This document shows positions 33,134 to 40,189 of a stretch of DNA of 42,733 nucleotides, one piece after another. The DNA is from a virus, in IMG/VR virus record IMGVR_UViG_3300047666_000567, positions 1-42,733 of that record, one strand, 5' to 3'. How positions within the stretch are numbered: the first letter of the stretch is position 1; every line of letters starts with the position of its first letter. Under the pieces are notes generated by a model. That model was not told where the DNA came from. It did no database searches and saw only the letters and a list, made by a program, of their open reading frames with translations. The translations under genes and the position numbers were made by a program.

Positions 33134-33343
33134 GTGACTTGGCTCATGGCTAAGATATACGGTGGCGCAGCGATTGTCTTAGGGCTGGTCGCTGGCTACT
33201 TCGCAATCAGAAAAGACGCGGTGGACGATGACCGCAAGGATGCAAAGATAGAGGACCTGAAAAATGCTGAAGATATTCGCCGCCGCGCTGATACTGCTGA
33301 CGAGCGGTTGCGTGAGTTCGATGACGCAGGCTGGCGCGACTGA
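33134..33343 (+). CDS. Inner-membrane spanin (Rz-like)
   Basis: 69 residues from GTG 33134, with AAAGGG at 33121-33126 upstream; ATG at 33146 is the alternative. One N-terminal membrane span (about 5-25, MAKIYGGAAIVLGLVAGYFA), then a charged helix (DDDRKDAKIEDLKNAEDIRR) that would cross the periplasm. The outer-membrane partner starts inside this gene in another frame. Joins and disrupts inner and outer membranes in the last lysis step; short for the family but within range. Confidence 0.7.
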   Translation: MTWLMAKIYGGAAIVLGLVAGYFAIRKDAVDDDRKDAKIEDLKNAEDIRRRADTADERLREFDDAGWRD

Positions 33344-33461
33344 GGTTGCGCTCTGCGACGGGTGGCGAAAAAGTCTGCCTACACGATCACGGTCTGACAC
33401 GACGCAGACCCAAGACGAAATACAGGTAGCGATTGCGACACACGCAGCGGTCTGCCTTTAA
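33264..33461 (+). CDS. Outer-membrane lipoprotein spanin (Rz1-like)
   Basis: 65 residues, overlapping the inner spanin by 80 bases in the +1 frame. N-terminal lipoprotein signal MLKIFAAALILLTSGC with lipobox LTSGC, so Cys16 would be acylated. The mature part is short and polar. The nested arrangement is characteristic of Rz/Rz1 pairs and shows a Gram-negative host. Confidence 0.75.
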   Translation: MLKIFAAALILLTSGCVSSMTQAGATEVALCDGWRKSLPTRSRSDTTQTQDEIQVAIATHAAVCL

Positions 33462-33481
33462 CAACGGTCAAGGAGATTGAC

Positions 33482-33724
33482 ATGTCTTACTACACGGGTG
33501 CAGGTACTTACGATCTCAAAACGCACAACAACCTTCGCAAAGAGCAGACCGCCCTTTTGGTGGTCGATGCTAATAGCGGCACCGTTTCGTTGCAGGTCGA
33601 GGCGGGCGATGCTTGGATTGTGCAGGAAGCGTTTACGGCTGACGCTGTGAAGCGCGTCTTTGTCGGCGGCGGTAAATGGCAAGCGGTCATCACAGGCGAT
33701 GCCGCGTTTGAGTGGGTACCATAA
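33482..33724 (+). CDS. Hypothetical small beta-rich protein
   Basis: 80 residues with an excellent ribosome binding site (AAGGAG at 33470-33475). Beta-strand pattern (ALLVVDANSGTVSLQVEAGD, WIVQEAFTADAVKRVFVGGG, WQAVITGD). Its stop overlaps the start of the large adhesin-like gene (TAATG), so it probably belongs to that module, perhaps as a capping or assembly protein. No family recognised. Confidence 0.6.
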   Translation: MSYYTGAGTYDLKTHNNLRKEQTALLVVDANSGTVSLQVEAGDAWIVQEAFTADAVKRVFVGGGKWQAVITGDAAFEWVP

Positions 33725-35709
33725 TGCTGGGGTCCTTTGACGCCATACAAGGTGCAAGCATGGGGGTGTATGGTCGGCTTGCCGGTAGCGTCGCTCTATT
33801 AGCATACGCTGCCAACAGCATCACACCGCAGCTTGTCGCTGCCTTCAAAGAGGGGGTCTACGGTAAGAACAGTGAGCTATCCACGTTTGGTGGTGTTCTC
33901 AATCATGTCCGCAATGGCAACGCTACAATGGTTGATGCTGATGGGTTGCTGAAGTGGGCACCGCATAATCTTTTCACGTACTCTGAGGATTTATCTGGGG
34001 GATGGGATTTTCGCAGTGTAGACGTAACTTTAGGACAGGCTGACCCTGATGGCGGCACTGGCGCTATTCTATTATCTCCAACTGGTGCTGACCTAGATAG
34101 GGTTGCTTACACTTTAGGTCTTTCTGACGGCATCACTAGAACGTTAGAATTTATTTACAAGCCAGTAAACGCGCCGGGGCCAGACCTTGCCGTTACGTTC
34201 ACTGGCAACACGTCAAGCAGTCAAAATGCAGATGTAGATTTGGGTGACGGGTGGACGCTTGCATCTTGGGAAGTTGTTGATGTTGCACAATTTCGTATTT
34301 TCCTGTCTGACGATATAGTGTTTTACGCTCCTAGATTTTACCGCAGCGACTTGGGCGGCATGGTCAACAATCCAGCAACAGGTGACAGCTACGTCCCAAC
34401 GACTGATGCTGTGCGTTACTTGCCTCGTGAAAACCACCACGTTTACAGTGGGTCTTCATGGGTCAAAGAAGGCTACCTGCATGAACCTGAAGCGGCGACT
34501 AATTTACTTTTGAACACCGGCACACTGTCCACGCAGAATGTTACAGTCACAGCAGTGCCAAACACGTTGCACTTCACGGGCACAGGCACAGTCACGCTTT
34601 CAGGCACATCTACGGACGGGCCGTTGGTTGGCACTGGAACGGGTGAGAACAACCGTGTAAACCTGACGTTTACCCCTAGCGCGGGAACTCTGACACTTAC
34701 GGTATCTGGTACAGTTACAAACGCTGACTTGGTTGCGGACCCGTTTGTTTCATCTCACATCGCCACGGCTGGCTCTACAGTCATACGCGCTGCGGATACT
34801 CTCCCGCTGCCTATCGCGAACATTCCTTATCCTGAGCCTGTTGTTATTGGGCCTGAGTTGGTGACGAATGGTTTAGACCCAGTGACAATTGCAGGGTGGA
34901 GTGCGTTTTATGTTGGTGGATCGCAGGACGACAGTAAGTTAACGGCAGAGGGCGGTGTATTTAATGTAGACGCGTCAAGTGGGAACGTAATTGCCGAGCA
35001 GGGCGTGGCTACTTCAATAGGTAAAACATACCGATTTGAGGTAGATGTTACCGCGATTGGGGCTGGGAACCGCTACTGGATACAAAAGTCTGACGTGGCC
35101 CTGACTAACGGAACTACTTTGCTAGGTCCGTTTTCCTCTGCCGGTAGTCACACTGTTGTATTTGTAGCCTCGGCTACAACAACTTATGTCCAGATACATT
35201 TTGACAATTTAGGTGCGGAGACAGGCAGCTTTAATGATGTATCCCTCAAAGAAATCAACCCCCTCGCAGTGTCCTTTGGTTATAAGGCGCTTGTGACGTA
35301 TGCTGATGAAAATCAGTCAATTACAGGTAAATTCTTTGGGTGGGAGGACACTGCAAATGACAGAATAACAAATTACCTTCAAACACAGGGCGGCCTAGTA
35401 GGTTTAATGTTGTTTAGGCAAAGCGCAGGTGACGGCAATGTTGACGTTAGCAGTGCTTCTGACGCATACTCCCCCGGCATCAACGTGCCTATGTCCATTG
35501 CATCACGCCACGGGTCAACTTTCATCAACGGTGCGGTAGACGGAACTGCACTGACAGCCGACACAACGCCAACGGCTTTCCCTGATCTATCCACAACGGA
35601 CCTTATCATTGCACCTTCAGGCGGGCCGCAAGTAATCCAAGAGTTTATCATGTGGGGTGGTACGACGGGTGACATTGGCGATGCTGGGATCGCGGAGACA
35701 AGCGCATGA
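33724..35709 (+). CDS. Large tail adhesin / receptor-binding protein
   Basis: 661 residues, ATG at 33724 overlapping the previous stop. After a hydrophobic N-terminal stretch (about 18-40), the block WAPHNLFTYSEDLS (about 80-93) begins a run of jelly-roll-like carbohydrate-binding modules common in phage tail proteins. Similar beta-rich units recur (WDFRSVDVTLGQ, WSAFYVGGSQDDS, YRFEVDVTAIGAGNRYWIQ, TTYVQIHFDNLG). Rich in Thr, Ser and Gly, low in Cys. With the two genes after it, it forms a second host-contact module separate from the T7-type fibre. Sugar specificity cannot be read from the sequence. Confidence 0.65.
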   Translation: MLGSFDAIQGASMGVYGRLAGSVALLAYAANSITPQLVAAFKEGVYGKNSELSTFGGVLNHVRNGNATMVDADGLLKWAPHNLFTYSEDLSGGWDFRSVDVTLGQADPDGGTGAILLSPTGADLDRVAYTLGLSDGITRTLEFIYKPVNAPGPDLAVTFTGNTSSSQNADVDLGDGWTLASWEVVDVAQFRIFLSDDIVFYAPRFYRSDLGGMVNNPATGDSYVPTTDAVRYLPRENHHVYSGSSWVKEGYLHEPEAATNLLLNTGTLSTQNVTVTAVPNTLHFTGTGTVTLSGTSTDGPLVGTGTGENNRVNLTFTPSAGTLTLTVSGTVTNADLVADPFVSSHIATAGSTVIRAADTLPLPIANIPYPEPVVIGPELVTNGLDPVTIAGWSAFYVGGSQDDSKLTAEGGVFNVDASSGNVIAEQGVATSIGKTYRFEVDVTAIGAGNRYWIQKSDVALTNGTTLLGPFSSAGSHTVVFVASATTTYVQIHFDNLGAETGSFNDVSLKEINPLAVSFGYKALVTYADENQSITGKFFGWEDTANDRITNYLQTQGGLVGLMLFRQSAGDGNVDVSSASDAYSPGINVPMSIASRHGSTFINGAVDGTALTADTTPTAFPDLSTTDLIIAPSGGPQVIQEFIMWGGTTGDIGDAGIAETSA

Positions 35710-35855
35710 AGGTTTCATTGTTGGATCATAGAAAAGTTCAGGGCCTGCACAACTTCACTCCTTTGATGCCCCGTGTTTACAAATTTGGTGATTTAATCAG
35801 GGTTCATTGGCTCTATTGGCAAGTTCGGATCTACATTAAAGGGGCTGCGTTATGA
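35706..35855 (+). CDS. Small hypothetical protein in adhesin module
   Basis: 49 residues, basic and aromatic (VYKFGDLIRVHWLYWQVRIY). Both ends overlap neighbours by ATGA (with the adhesin stop and with the start at 35852), which strongly suggests a real translated gene. Unrecognised; could be an assembly factor for the adhesin. Confidence 0.55.
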   Translation: MKVSLLDHRKVQGLHNFTPLMPRVYKFGDLIRVHWLYWQVRIYIKGAAL

Positions 35856-36367
35856 TTGACCCAACAGAACACCTGATCATCGACGGTGTTCGTATCTACG
35901 CGGTCATGGATCGGGGAAGTCTCTGGTGCATGGTTCGAGCAACAGACAAAGCTACGTTTGATGCTTATGCTTTGGCAGTCAAGCTCAAGGTTTACACCAA
36001 CCCAGCGCAGGATGAGGTGCTAGATGAGGAAGGCAACGTGGTTACAGCCGCTGTGCCTGCCTCTGGGCCTCTTATCTCTGCACCTGACGTCACTATCACA
36101 GAGATAGGCTCACACGTCCTCACGGCTGGCGTTTATGATGCTGATGGCAACGAGACCACCGCCCCAGTGTTAGACACAAGGTATCACGCAAACTTCTGGC
36201 TTGGTCCTGCAACTGTGGCTCGTGGTGAGTGGATGCAGTGGGCTACGCTCTGGACGCATTACGGTGCTGCAATCGTGGCTAATGCACAAGAAGACGGGAC
36301 AGCCATGCGGGGGATTGAGTTGATTGATCCCGCAACTGTTGCTCAACCTGTGAACGTGTTGTTGTAA
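35852..36367 (+). CDS. Hypothetical tail-associated protein
   Basis: 171 residues. Two-part sequence: an N-terminal segment with IDGVRIYAVMDRG and MVRATDKATFDAYALAVKL, then an Asp/Glu/Val linker and a C-terminal part with TRYHANFWLGPATVARGEWMQWA. Last gene of the rightward late region, followed by two hairpins. Likely part of host contact or fibre assembly by position only. Confidence 0.6.
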   Translation: MIDPTEHLIIDGVRIYAVMDRGSLWCMVRATDKATFDAYALAVKLKVYTNPAQDEVLDEEGNVVTAAVPASGPLISAPDVTITEIGSHVLTAGVYDADGNETTAPVLDTRYHANFWLGPATVARGEWMQWATLWTHYGAAIVANAQEDGTAMRGIELIDPATVAQPVNVLL

Positions 36368-36378
36368 ATCTCAATCAT

Positions 36379-36411
36379 GCGTGTGCTTCTCCATTGGTTT
36401 GTAGCACACGC
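36379..36411. terminator. First hairpin of the convergent junction
   Basis: GCGTGTGCT (36379-36387) pairs perfectly with AGCACACGC (36403-36411) across a 15-base loop. No T run follows on the plus strand. It precedes a canonical terminator by six bases and may stabilise the late message end. Confidence 0.5.
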
Positions 36412-36417
36412 CAATCT

Positions 36418-36460
36418 TGTACCCCTTCAGGTGATAACACCAAAAGGGGTACATTTTTTT
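36418..36460. terminator. Strong bidirectional terminator
   Basis: TGTACCCCTT (36418-36427) pairs with AAGGGGTACA (36444-36453), with an inner GGTG/CACC stem, followed by seven T on the plus strand. It ends rightward late transcription and, lying just after the stop of the leftward ATPase gene, also serves that operon. Confidence 0.88.
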
Positions 36461-37805
36461 AAGCTCGATCGTTTTCAAACATTGATCCGGTCGGCGCTGG
36501 TTTTTTGGTTTCAGGCTGATCGACTGGATTTTTTTTGGTTGTCGATGCGGGCTCAAGCTGTTGGCCCTTTACGTGGCCGTCTTCAAGAACAAAACCTACT
36601 GTTCCATTGCTGTCTACGCGCTCGATCCAAATTTGATAGTCGTGGGCGTCTGCCATTTCAGACAGCGTTTTCAGCGCGTCTTGGTCGAGCAGGCTGCCGT
36701 CGCGGACCCGGATAACCTTCAGTGTAGGGTTCAGGGCCATTGCAATCCCGATTGACGCCTGAAGTTGCTGGGCATCACTGGCCTGGTTGAACGGTACGCC
36801 ATCGAGATACACGGCGCCGTCTTGGATGCTGAGTCCATCGATGGGCATTTTGGCGCTGGCGATTGCTGCCTGTGCGTCTTTTTTGATCTTATCAATGTTG
36901 GCCGTCATGTCGGTTGCTTTTTCGGTTGCGGCTTTGGCACCTTCGGCCTGCTGATCTCGGCGTATGGCTCTGTTTACCATGTCGTTCACCTCAGATGCGC
37001 CGCGGATCTTGTCCATGATTTCTTTGGTGTCGATCTTATCCATGCTGGCTTTTATTTTGAGCAGGTTTTCTTCGGCAATGGTTCTTTCTTTTATGCGCAA
37101 CCGGATCTGTTCCTGAAGCGTTTCTATGTCTGCAAAAATTTTATCCATATTGGTTTTTGCCCATGCGCGCGCGGCATCAGTGGCGTCCACGTCCAAATTA
37201 TGATCCTGAGCCTTCTCCAAGCTGTCGGAAAGGCCTTGCACGTCAACGCGGATCGGGATGTCTTTGGGCAGGTCTTTGGACAATTCCTCAGCTGACGATC
37301 TGGCCGTGTTTGCGTCACGGTTGTATTCCGTCCGGCGCGCGTAAAGCGTCTTGATGTCTTCCTCGGCCCGGATAAAGTCGAATCCCGGCACAAGGCTGCG
37401 CAGGGATAGAACCTGCTCGGCGTCCTTCATGCGCGTGAAAGCCAATGGATCGAATGTCAGCTCTCCCAATAGCTTGTCGAGCATGGATTGAGGGCTCGAA
37501 AACTTGGCGCCGTCGCCATTCTCAACCGCGATCGAGGTGGTATAGCTGCCATCCTCCTGAGCGATGAATTTGCGGGTGATCTTCAGTTCTCCAAGATCGA
37601 GGCGGATGATTGCGCGTTCTTCACCTTTGCGGATCGGGGTGGTCTGGACGTTTTTGGTCCCGTCCAGTGCCCACCATATTGCGTCTAGTACGGACGTTTT
37701 GCCTTGGCCATTCTTGCCAGTGATCTGGACTAGGTTGCCATCTGGACGGATCTGAACGGCTGTCAGGCGTTTCAGGTTTTCGGCGTGTAGCTCGATGATT
37801 TTCAT
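36459..37805 (-). CDS. SbcC/RecF-like recombination ATPase
   Basis: 448 residues from the ATG at 37805, preceded by AAGGGCAAGAC; a longer upstream frame overlaps the ERF gene and lacks support. N-terminal MKIIELHAENLKRL and Walker A GKNGQGKTS (30-38) mark an SMC/RecF/SbcC-type ATPase. The middle (about 150-310) is coiled-coil-like. The C-terminal lobe contains NQASDAQQLQASIGIAMAL as signature region and KVIRVRDGSLLD as a degenerate Walker B. Many phages place such an ATPase beside ERF. Predicted to act with the exonuclease and annealing protein in DNA end processing. The start overlaps the ERF stop by ATGA. Confidence 0.8.
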   Translation of the reverse strand: MKIIELHAENLKRLTAVQIRPDGNLVQITGKNGQGKTSVLDAIWWALDGTKNVQTTPIRKGEERAIIRLDLGELKITRKFIAQEDGSYTTSIAVENGDGAKFSSPQSMLDKLLGELTFDPLAFTRMKDAEQVLSLRSLVPGFDFIRAEEDIKTLYARRTEYNRDANTARSSAEELSKDLPKDIPIRVDVQGLSDSLEKAQDHNLDVDATDAARAWAKTNMDKIFADIETLQEQIRLRIKERTIAEENLLKIKASMDKIDTKEIMDKIRGASEVNDMVNRAIRRDQQAEGAKAATEKATDMTANIDKIKKDAQAAIASAKMPIDGLSIQDGAVYLDGVPFNQASDAQQLQASIGIAMALNPTLKVIRVRDGSLLDQDALKTLSEMADAHDYQIWIERVDSNGTVGFVLEDGHVKGQQLEPASTTKKNPVDQPETKKPAPTGSMFENDRA

Positions 37806-38620
37806 GTGTCTTGCCCTTGTTGCTGTGCGGCGATGTCGCGCGCTGCTTGTGATATGCTGTCGTGGTGGCCATTGGTAATAAGCCAGCCCTTTTGTACGTT
37901 TGTCAGGCTGCCAAGCCATCCAGCGTATGCTTTTGGACCGCCTTTTGCTGATTTCCGGCCTTCGTCTACAAGGCGATCATAGTTCTCTCCTTGAGGCTGG
38001 CCGCTGTTTGAGTTTTCCTTTCCCGTGATGCTGTTATCTTCTTCCTCAGTGATCCCAAGGCATGAAATTGTGACGGTGCGCTTGCCTGTCTCGACTGCGC
38101 CCTTGGCCGCCTGTGTCAGGCTGATGGATGAGTTCGCTGCAGTGATCGGCACTGGCATATATGACCCGTGCCAAACGTATCCGTTCTGGTGGCGCAGTAC
38201 CGGGGCGACACGTAAAAAGGGGATTTTGGTCTCGATCTTCGTTTCATCGACATCAAAATCAAGGATCAAACGGTTCGCGCTCAGGATAGGTTTGACCGTG
38301 AGATAAAGGTGTTTGAAGTCAGAATAGCGATACATCAGGTTGCCGGTTTTCCCGCTCACAACTTTGTTTTTGATGATCGTCGGCATGTCAGCCATCGCCG
38401 CAAACTTGGCTTGGTTGAATTCCTCCTGCCGCTGATCTTGGATCATGGTTTTTTGCAGCTCATACATTGTCTGCATCTTGGCCGCGTCCATCGTCGGATC
38501 TTTGGCCATTTCCTGAAAAGAGGTCCAGATCGCCGCGGGTGACATCGGATCGATGCGCGGGGAAAGTGTCATATCTGTTTTTTCATCTGCCACTGCTGGC
38601 AGGCTTGTGTCGTTGTTCAT
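37802..38620 (-). CDS. erf: ERF-family single-strand annealing protein
   Basis: 272 residues from ATG 38620 (a GTG at 38629 would add three). The pattern YELQKTMIQDQRQEEFNQAKF, NLMYRYSDFKHLYLTVKPIL and GAVETGKRTVTISCLGITEE fits P22 Erf-type annealing proteins. Near the C-terminus is a helical tail with many Gln. It would anneal complementary strands produced by the RecE-like nuclease, allowing circularisation and concatemer repair. Its start overlaps the stop of a 51-residue gene (TAATG). Confidence 0.8.
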   Translation of the reverse strand: MNNDTSLPAVADEKTDMTLSPRIDPMSPAAIWTSFQEMAKDPTMDAAKMQTMYELQKTMIQDQRQEEFNQAKFAAMADMPTIIKNKVVSGKTGNLMYRYSDFKHLYLTVKPILSANRLILDFDVDETKIETKIPFLRVAPVLRHQNGYVWHGSYMPVPITAANSSISLTQAAKGAVETGKRTVTISCLGITEEEDNSITGKENSNSGQPQGENYDRLVDEGRKSAKGGPKAYAGWLGSLTNVQKGWLITNGHHDSISQAARDIAAQQQGQDT

Positions 38621-38775
38621 TATGTCCACCCATATCTAACAATTAACTGCATTGGTCCGAATGAATACACACGATCGTAGTACCTATCGAAGCTACCATC
38701 GTCGTATTCTTCGACGTGAGTTCCAAACGAAAAACACCTAAAGTCTAAATGAAAAAATGTGATTTCATGTATCAT
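38620..38775 (-). CDS. Small hypothetical protein leading the ERF operon
   Basis: 51 residues, starting MIHEITFFHLDFRCFSFG and continuing with an acidic aromatic stretch (HVEEYDDGSFDRYYDRVYSF) and GPMQLIVRYGW. Beta-rich, with two strand pairs likely. Start at 38775 is preceded by AAAGGGCAAGAC, the strongest ribosome binding site type in this genome, and its stop overlaps the erf ATG. No family recognised. Confidence 0.65.
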   Translation of the reverse strand: MIHEITFFHLDFRCFSFGTHVEEYDDGSFDRYYDRVYSFGPMQLIVRYGWT

Positions 38776-38802
38776 GTCTTGCCCTTTCGTTTCTGATGTC
38801 AG

Positions 38803-38826
38803 CTTATATCTCGCGTCAAATTAACG
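38803..38826 (-). promoter_or_regulatory. Promoter/operator region of the ERF operon
   Basis: On the minus strand CGTTAATTTGACGCG (38826-38812) is identical in 14 of 15 bases to 42373-42387 in the main divergent promoter region, and is part of an imperfect palindrome with the flanking GC. A TATAAG -10-like box follows at 38808-38803. A shared regulator is the simplest reading. Confidence 0.5.
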
Positions 38827-38834
38827 CAAGTAAA

Positions 38835-39080
38835 TTAACACCTCAGCCAGTCTTTGTATTTTGCCTGAAGTTCAAGCCATGCCTGTTGCTGAAGGCTCTC
38901 GATGTTTAATTCTGAGCGACTTTTGACCCCGCAATGGGTTTTCACCACCTCGGTCGCCTGGGTTGCGTTTGTGATCTGTGGCCATATCCCGTCGAATTCT
39001 TCGCTCAAAAATACGTGAAACCCGCCTTCATTGCAGGTCATTGCGCAAAATGACGCGATGCTCATGGGGCGTTTTGTCAT
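38835..39080 (-). CDS. Hypothetical protein
   Basis: 81 residues. Contains FCAMTCNEGGFHVFLSEEFDGIWP, VKTHCGVKSRSELN and a C-terminal WLELQAKYKDWLRC. Four cysteines, not in an obvious metal motif. ATG overlaps the preceding gene's TGA. Last gene of the upper leftward operon before the 38776-38834 regulatory gap. Unrecognised. Confidence 0.6.
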   Translation of the reverse strand: MTKRPMSIASFCAMTCNEGGFHVFLSEEFDGIWPQITNATQATEVVKTHCGVKSRSELNIESLQQQAWLELQAKYKDWLRC

Positions 39081-39271
39081 GGTGTCAATCTATGTTCTAG
39101 GTTGCGACGTTTGATGTGTTCCATCAGGTCGGCTTGCTTCGGGTTGTTGTGCCTCACGCACGTCTTGTATGAATTGAGCAGGTATTCGTCAGGCATGGCC
39201 TTGATGTAGACAATGCCGTCGTGTGACATCCATTTATCAGGCGGGACACCCTCTTGGGGGTCGTTGCTCAT
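39077..39271 (-). CDS. Hypothetical small protein
   Basis: 64 residues from ATG 39271, which overlaps the upstream stop by ATGA (an earlier in-frame ATG lies inside the neighbour). Contains MSHDGIVYIKAMPDEYLLNS and a basic tail HIKRRNLEHRL. Unrecognised; translated within the coupled operon. Confidence 0.6.
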   Translation of the reverse strand: MSNDPQEGVPPDKWMSHDGIVYIKAMPDEYLLNSYKTCVRHNNPKQADLMEHIKRRNLEHRLTP

Positions 39272-39555
39272 GGCTTGGGCTTTATGGCTGCGCGGGCCAT
39301 CGCCTGACATTCCATGTCTTCAAAAGGATTGGCCGGTTCAAAGCATGCAATTTCTGTCAGAGCCGCCTCAAGCTCCGCAATCCGTGCTTGGGATGCCTCA
39401 ATTTCGTCCGCAGCTTCATGGCAGGCTTGGCGCGACACGATGCACATAACCCCGTCTTCATTGCACTGCTGTCCACTGCGTAGCGCGTCGGTCAAGCTCG
39501 TCGGCTTGTGTGGCGTCAAGGGTGGCATTCCGTTGTAGGTGGGTAGGTCGTTCAT
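39268..39555 (-). CDS. Hypothetical protein with short coiled coil
   Basis: 95 residues. N-terminal Pro-rich segment (YNGMPPLTPHKP), then CIVSRQACHEAADEIEASQA and a short coiled coil (RIAELEAALTEIA), as in many small phage accessory proteins. Both ends overlap neighbours by ATGA. Function unknown. Confidence 0.6.
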   Translation of the reverse strand: MNDLPTYNGMPPLTPHKPTSLTDALRSGQQCNEDGVMCIVSRQACHEAADEIEASQARIAELEAALTEIACFEPANPFEDMECQAMARAAIKPKP

Positions 39556-39857
39556 GGTGTTTCCTCAAGTTCGCCGCCGCAATGTGGGCAAAGCTCTGGA
39601 ACGCCGGGCGCTCCAATCACTTCATCGCATTCTGGGCAATACAGATCATCCGCGTGCAGGGCGTCGTGTGCCTCCTGCTCGGCTAGGTGGCGCTCAATCG
39701 CGGCAGTGTTTCCGTCGGTGTTCATGATGATACTTTCTATTCTGCGCAGGATGGGGTCACAGATTGTTTTGTGGAGCTTGGACCAAATAGCTGACTCCCG
39801 TTCCTGCGCGAGTTGCATACTTTTGTGAATTGAGGTGGCGGTTTTTTGATTGCTCAT
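39552..39857 (-). CDS. Zinc-ribbon protein
   Basis: 101 residues from ATG 39857, overlapping the stop of the alpha-CTD-like gene. The first two thirds are helical. The C-terminus has CPEC (74-77) and CPHC (90-93), a classical zinc ribbon, followed by an acidic tail. Being translationally coupled to a protein resembling an RNA polymerase domain, it may work in transcription too; that is conjecture. Confidence 0.65.
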   Translation of the reverse strand: MSNQKTATSIHKSMQLAQERESAIWSKLHKTICDPILRRIESIIMNTDGNTAAIERHLAEQEAHDALHADDLYCPECDEVIGAPGVPELCPHCGGELEETP

Positions 39858-40189
39858 TGAGGAACCTCGTTTTTGTCGAGACATTCTTGCGCGATGTCGA
39901 TCATGTCTAGTCGATCCATTAAAAAATGAGGGTTTGCGATTTGCCAAAGCGCAATAGCTGCTGGTTTTGACCAGTCGCGGGACGCCTTTGGAGTTTGAAG
40001 TTTTGCGAATAAAACCAAAACGCTATCAAGGGACATGCGCCCAAAATTTGGAATTCTAAGCAATCCGGCTGGTCCTTTTGCATTAACAATGTCCAGAATA
40101 TCTTGGACTGTTTCAACTCCATAAGCATCAAGGGATCTGATTGCCCTGGCTGACATTTGAGTTTTGAGAATACTTGTTTCTGGGGTCAT
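39854..40189 (-). CDS. RNA polymerase alpha C-terminal-domain-like protein
   Basis: 111 residues from ATG 40189 (ATGA overlap with the exonuclease stop). Residues 12-64 follow the alpha-CTD pattern: MSARAIRSLDAYGVETVQDI, then LLRIPNFGRMSLDSVLVLF. Against E. coli alpha, R15 corresponds to DNA-contacting R265, G50 to G296 and S53 to S299, while N268 and K298 are replaced (R18, M52). No alpha N-terminal domain is present. The remaining ~45 residues are helical and unknown. Could bind promoter DNA or activators and redirect or block host transcription; a helix-hairpin-helix DNA-binding role in recombination is the alternative. Confidence 0.7.
   Translation of the reverse strand: MTPETSILKTQMSARAIRSLDAYGVETVQDILDIVNAKGPAGLLRIPNFGRMSLDSVLVLFAKLQTPKASRDWSKPAAIALWQIANPHFLMDRLDMIDIAQECLDKNEVPQ

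Noticed and set aside
30026-36367. Diversity-generating retroelement as in BPP-1
   Set aside because: Although head genes resemble BPP-1, no reverse transcriptase gene and no template/variable repeat pair was seen near the fibre or adhesin genes.
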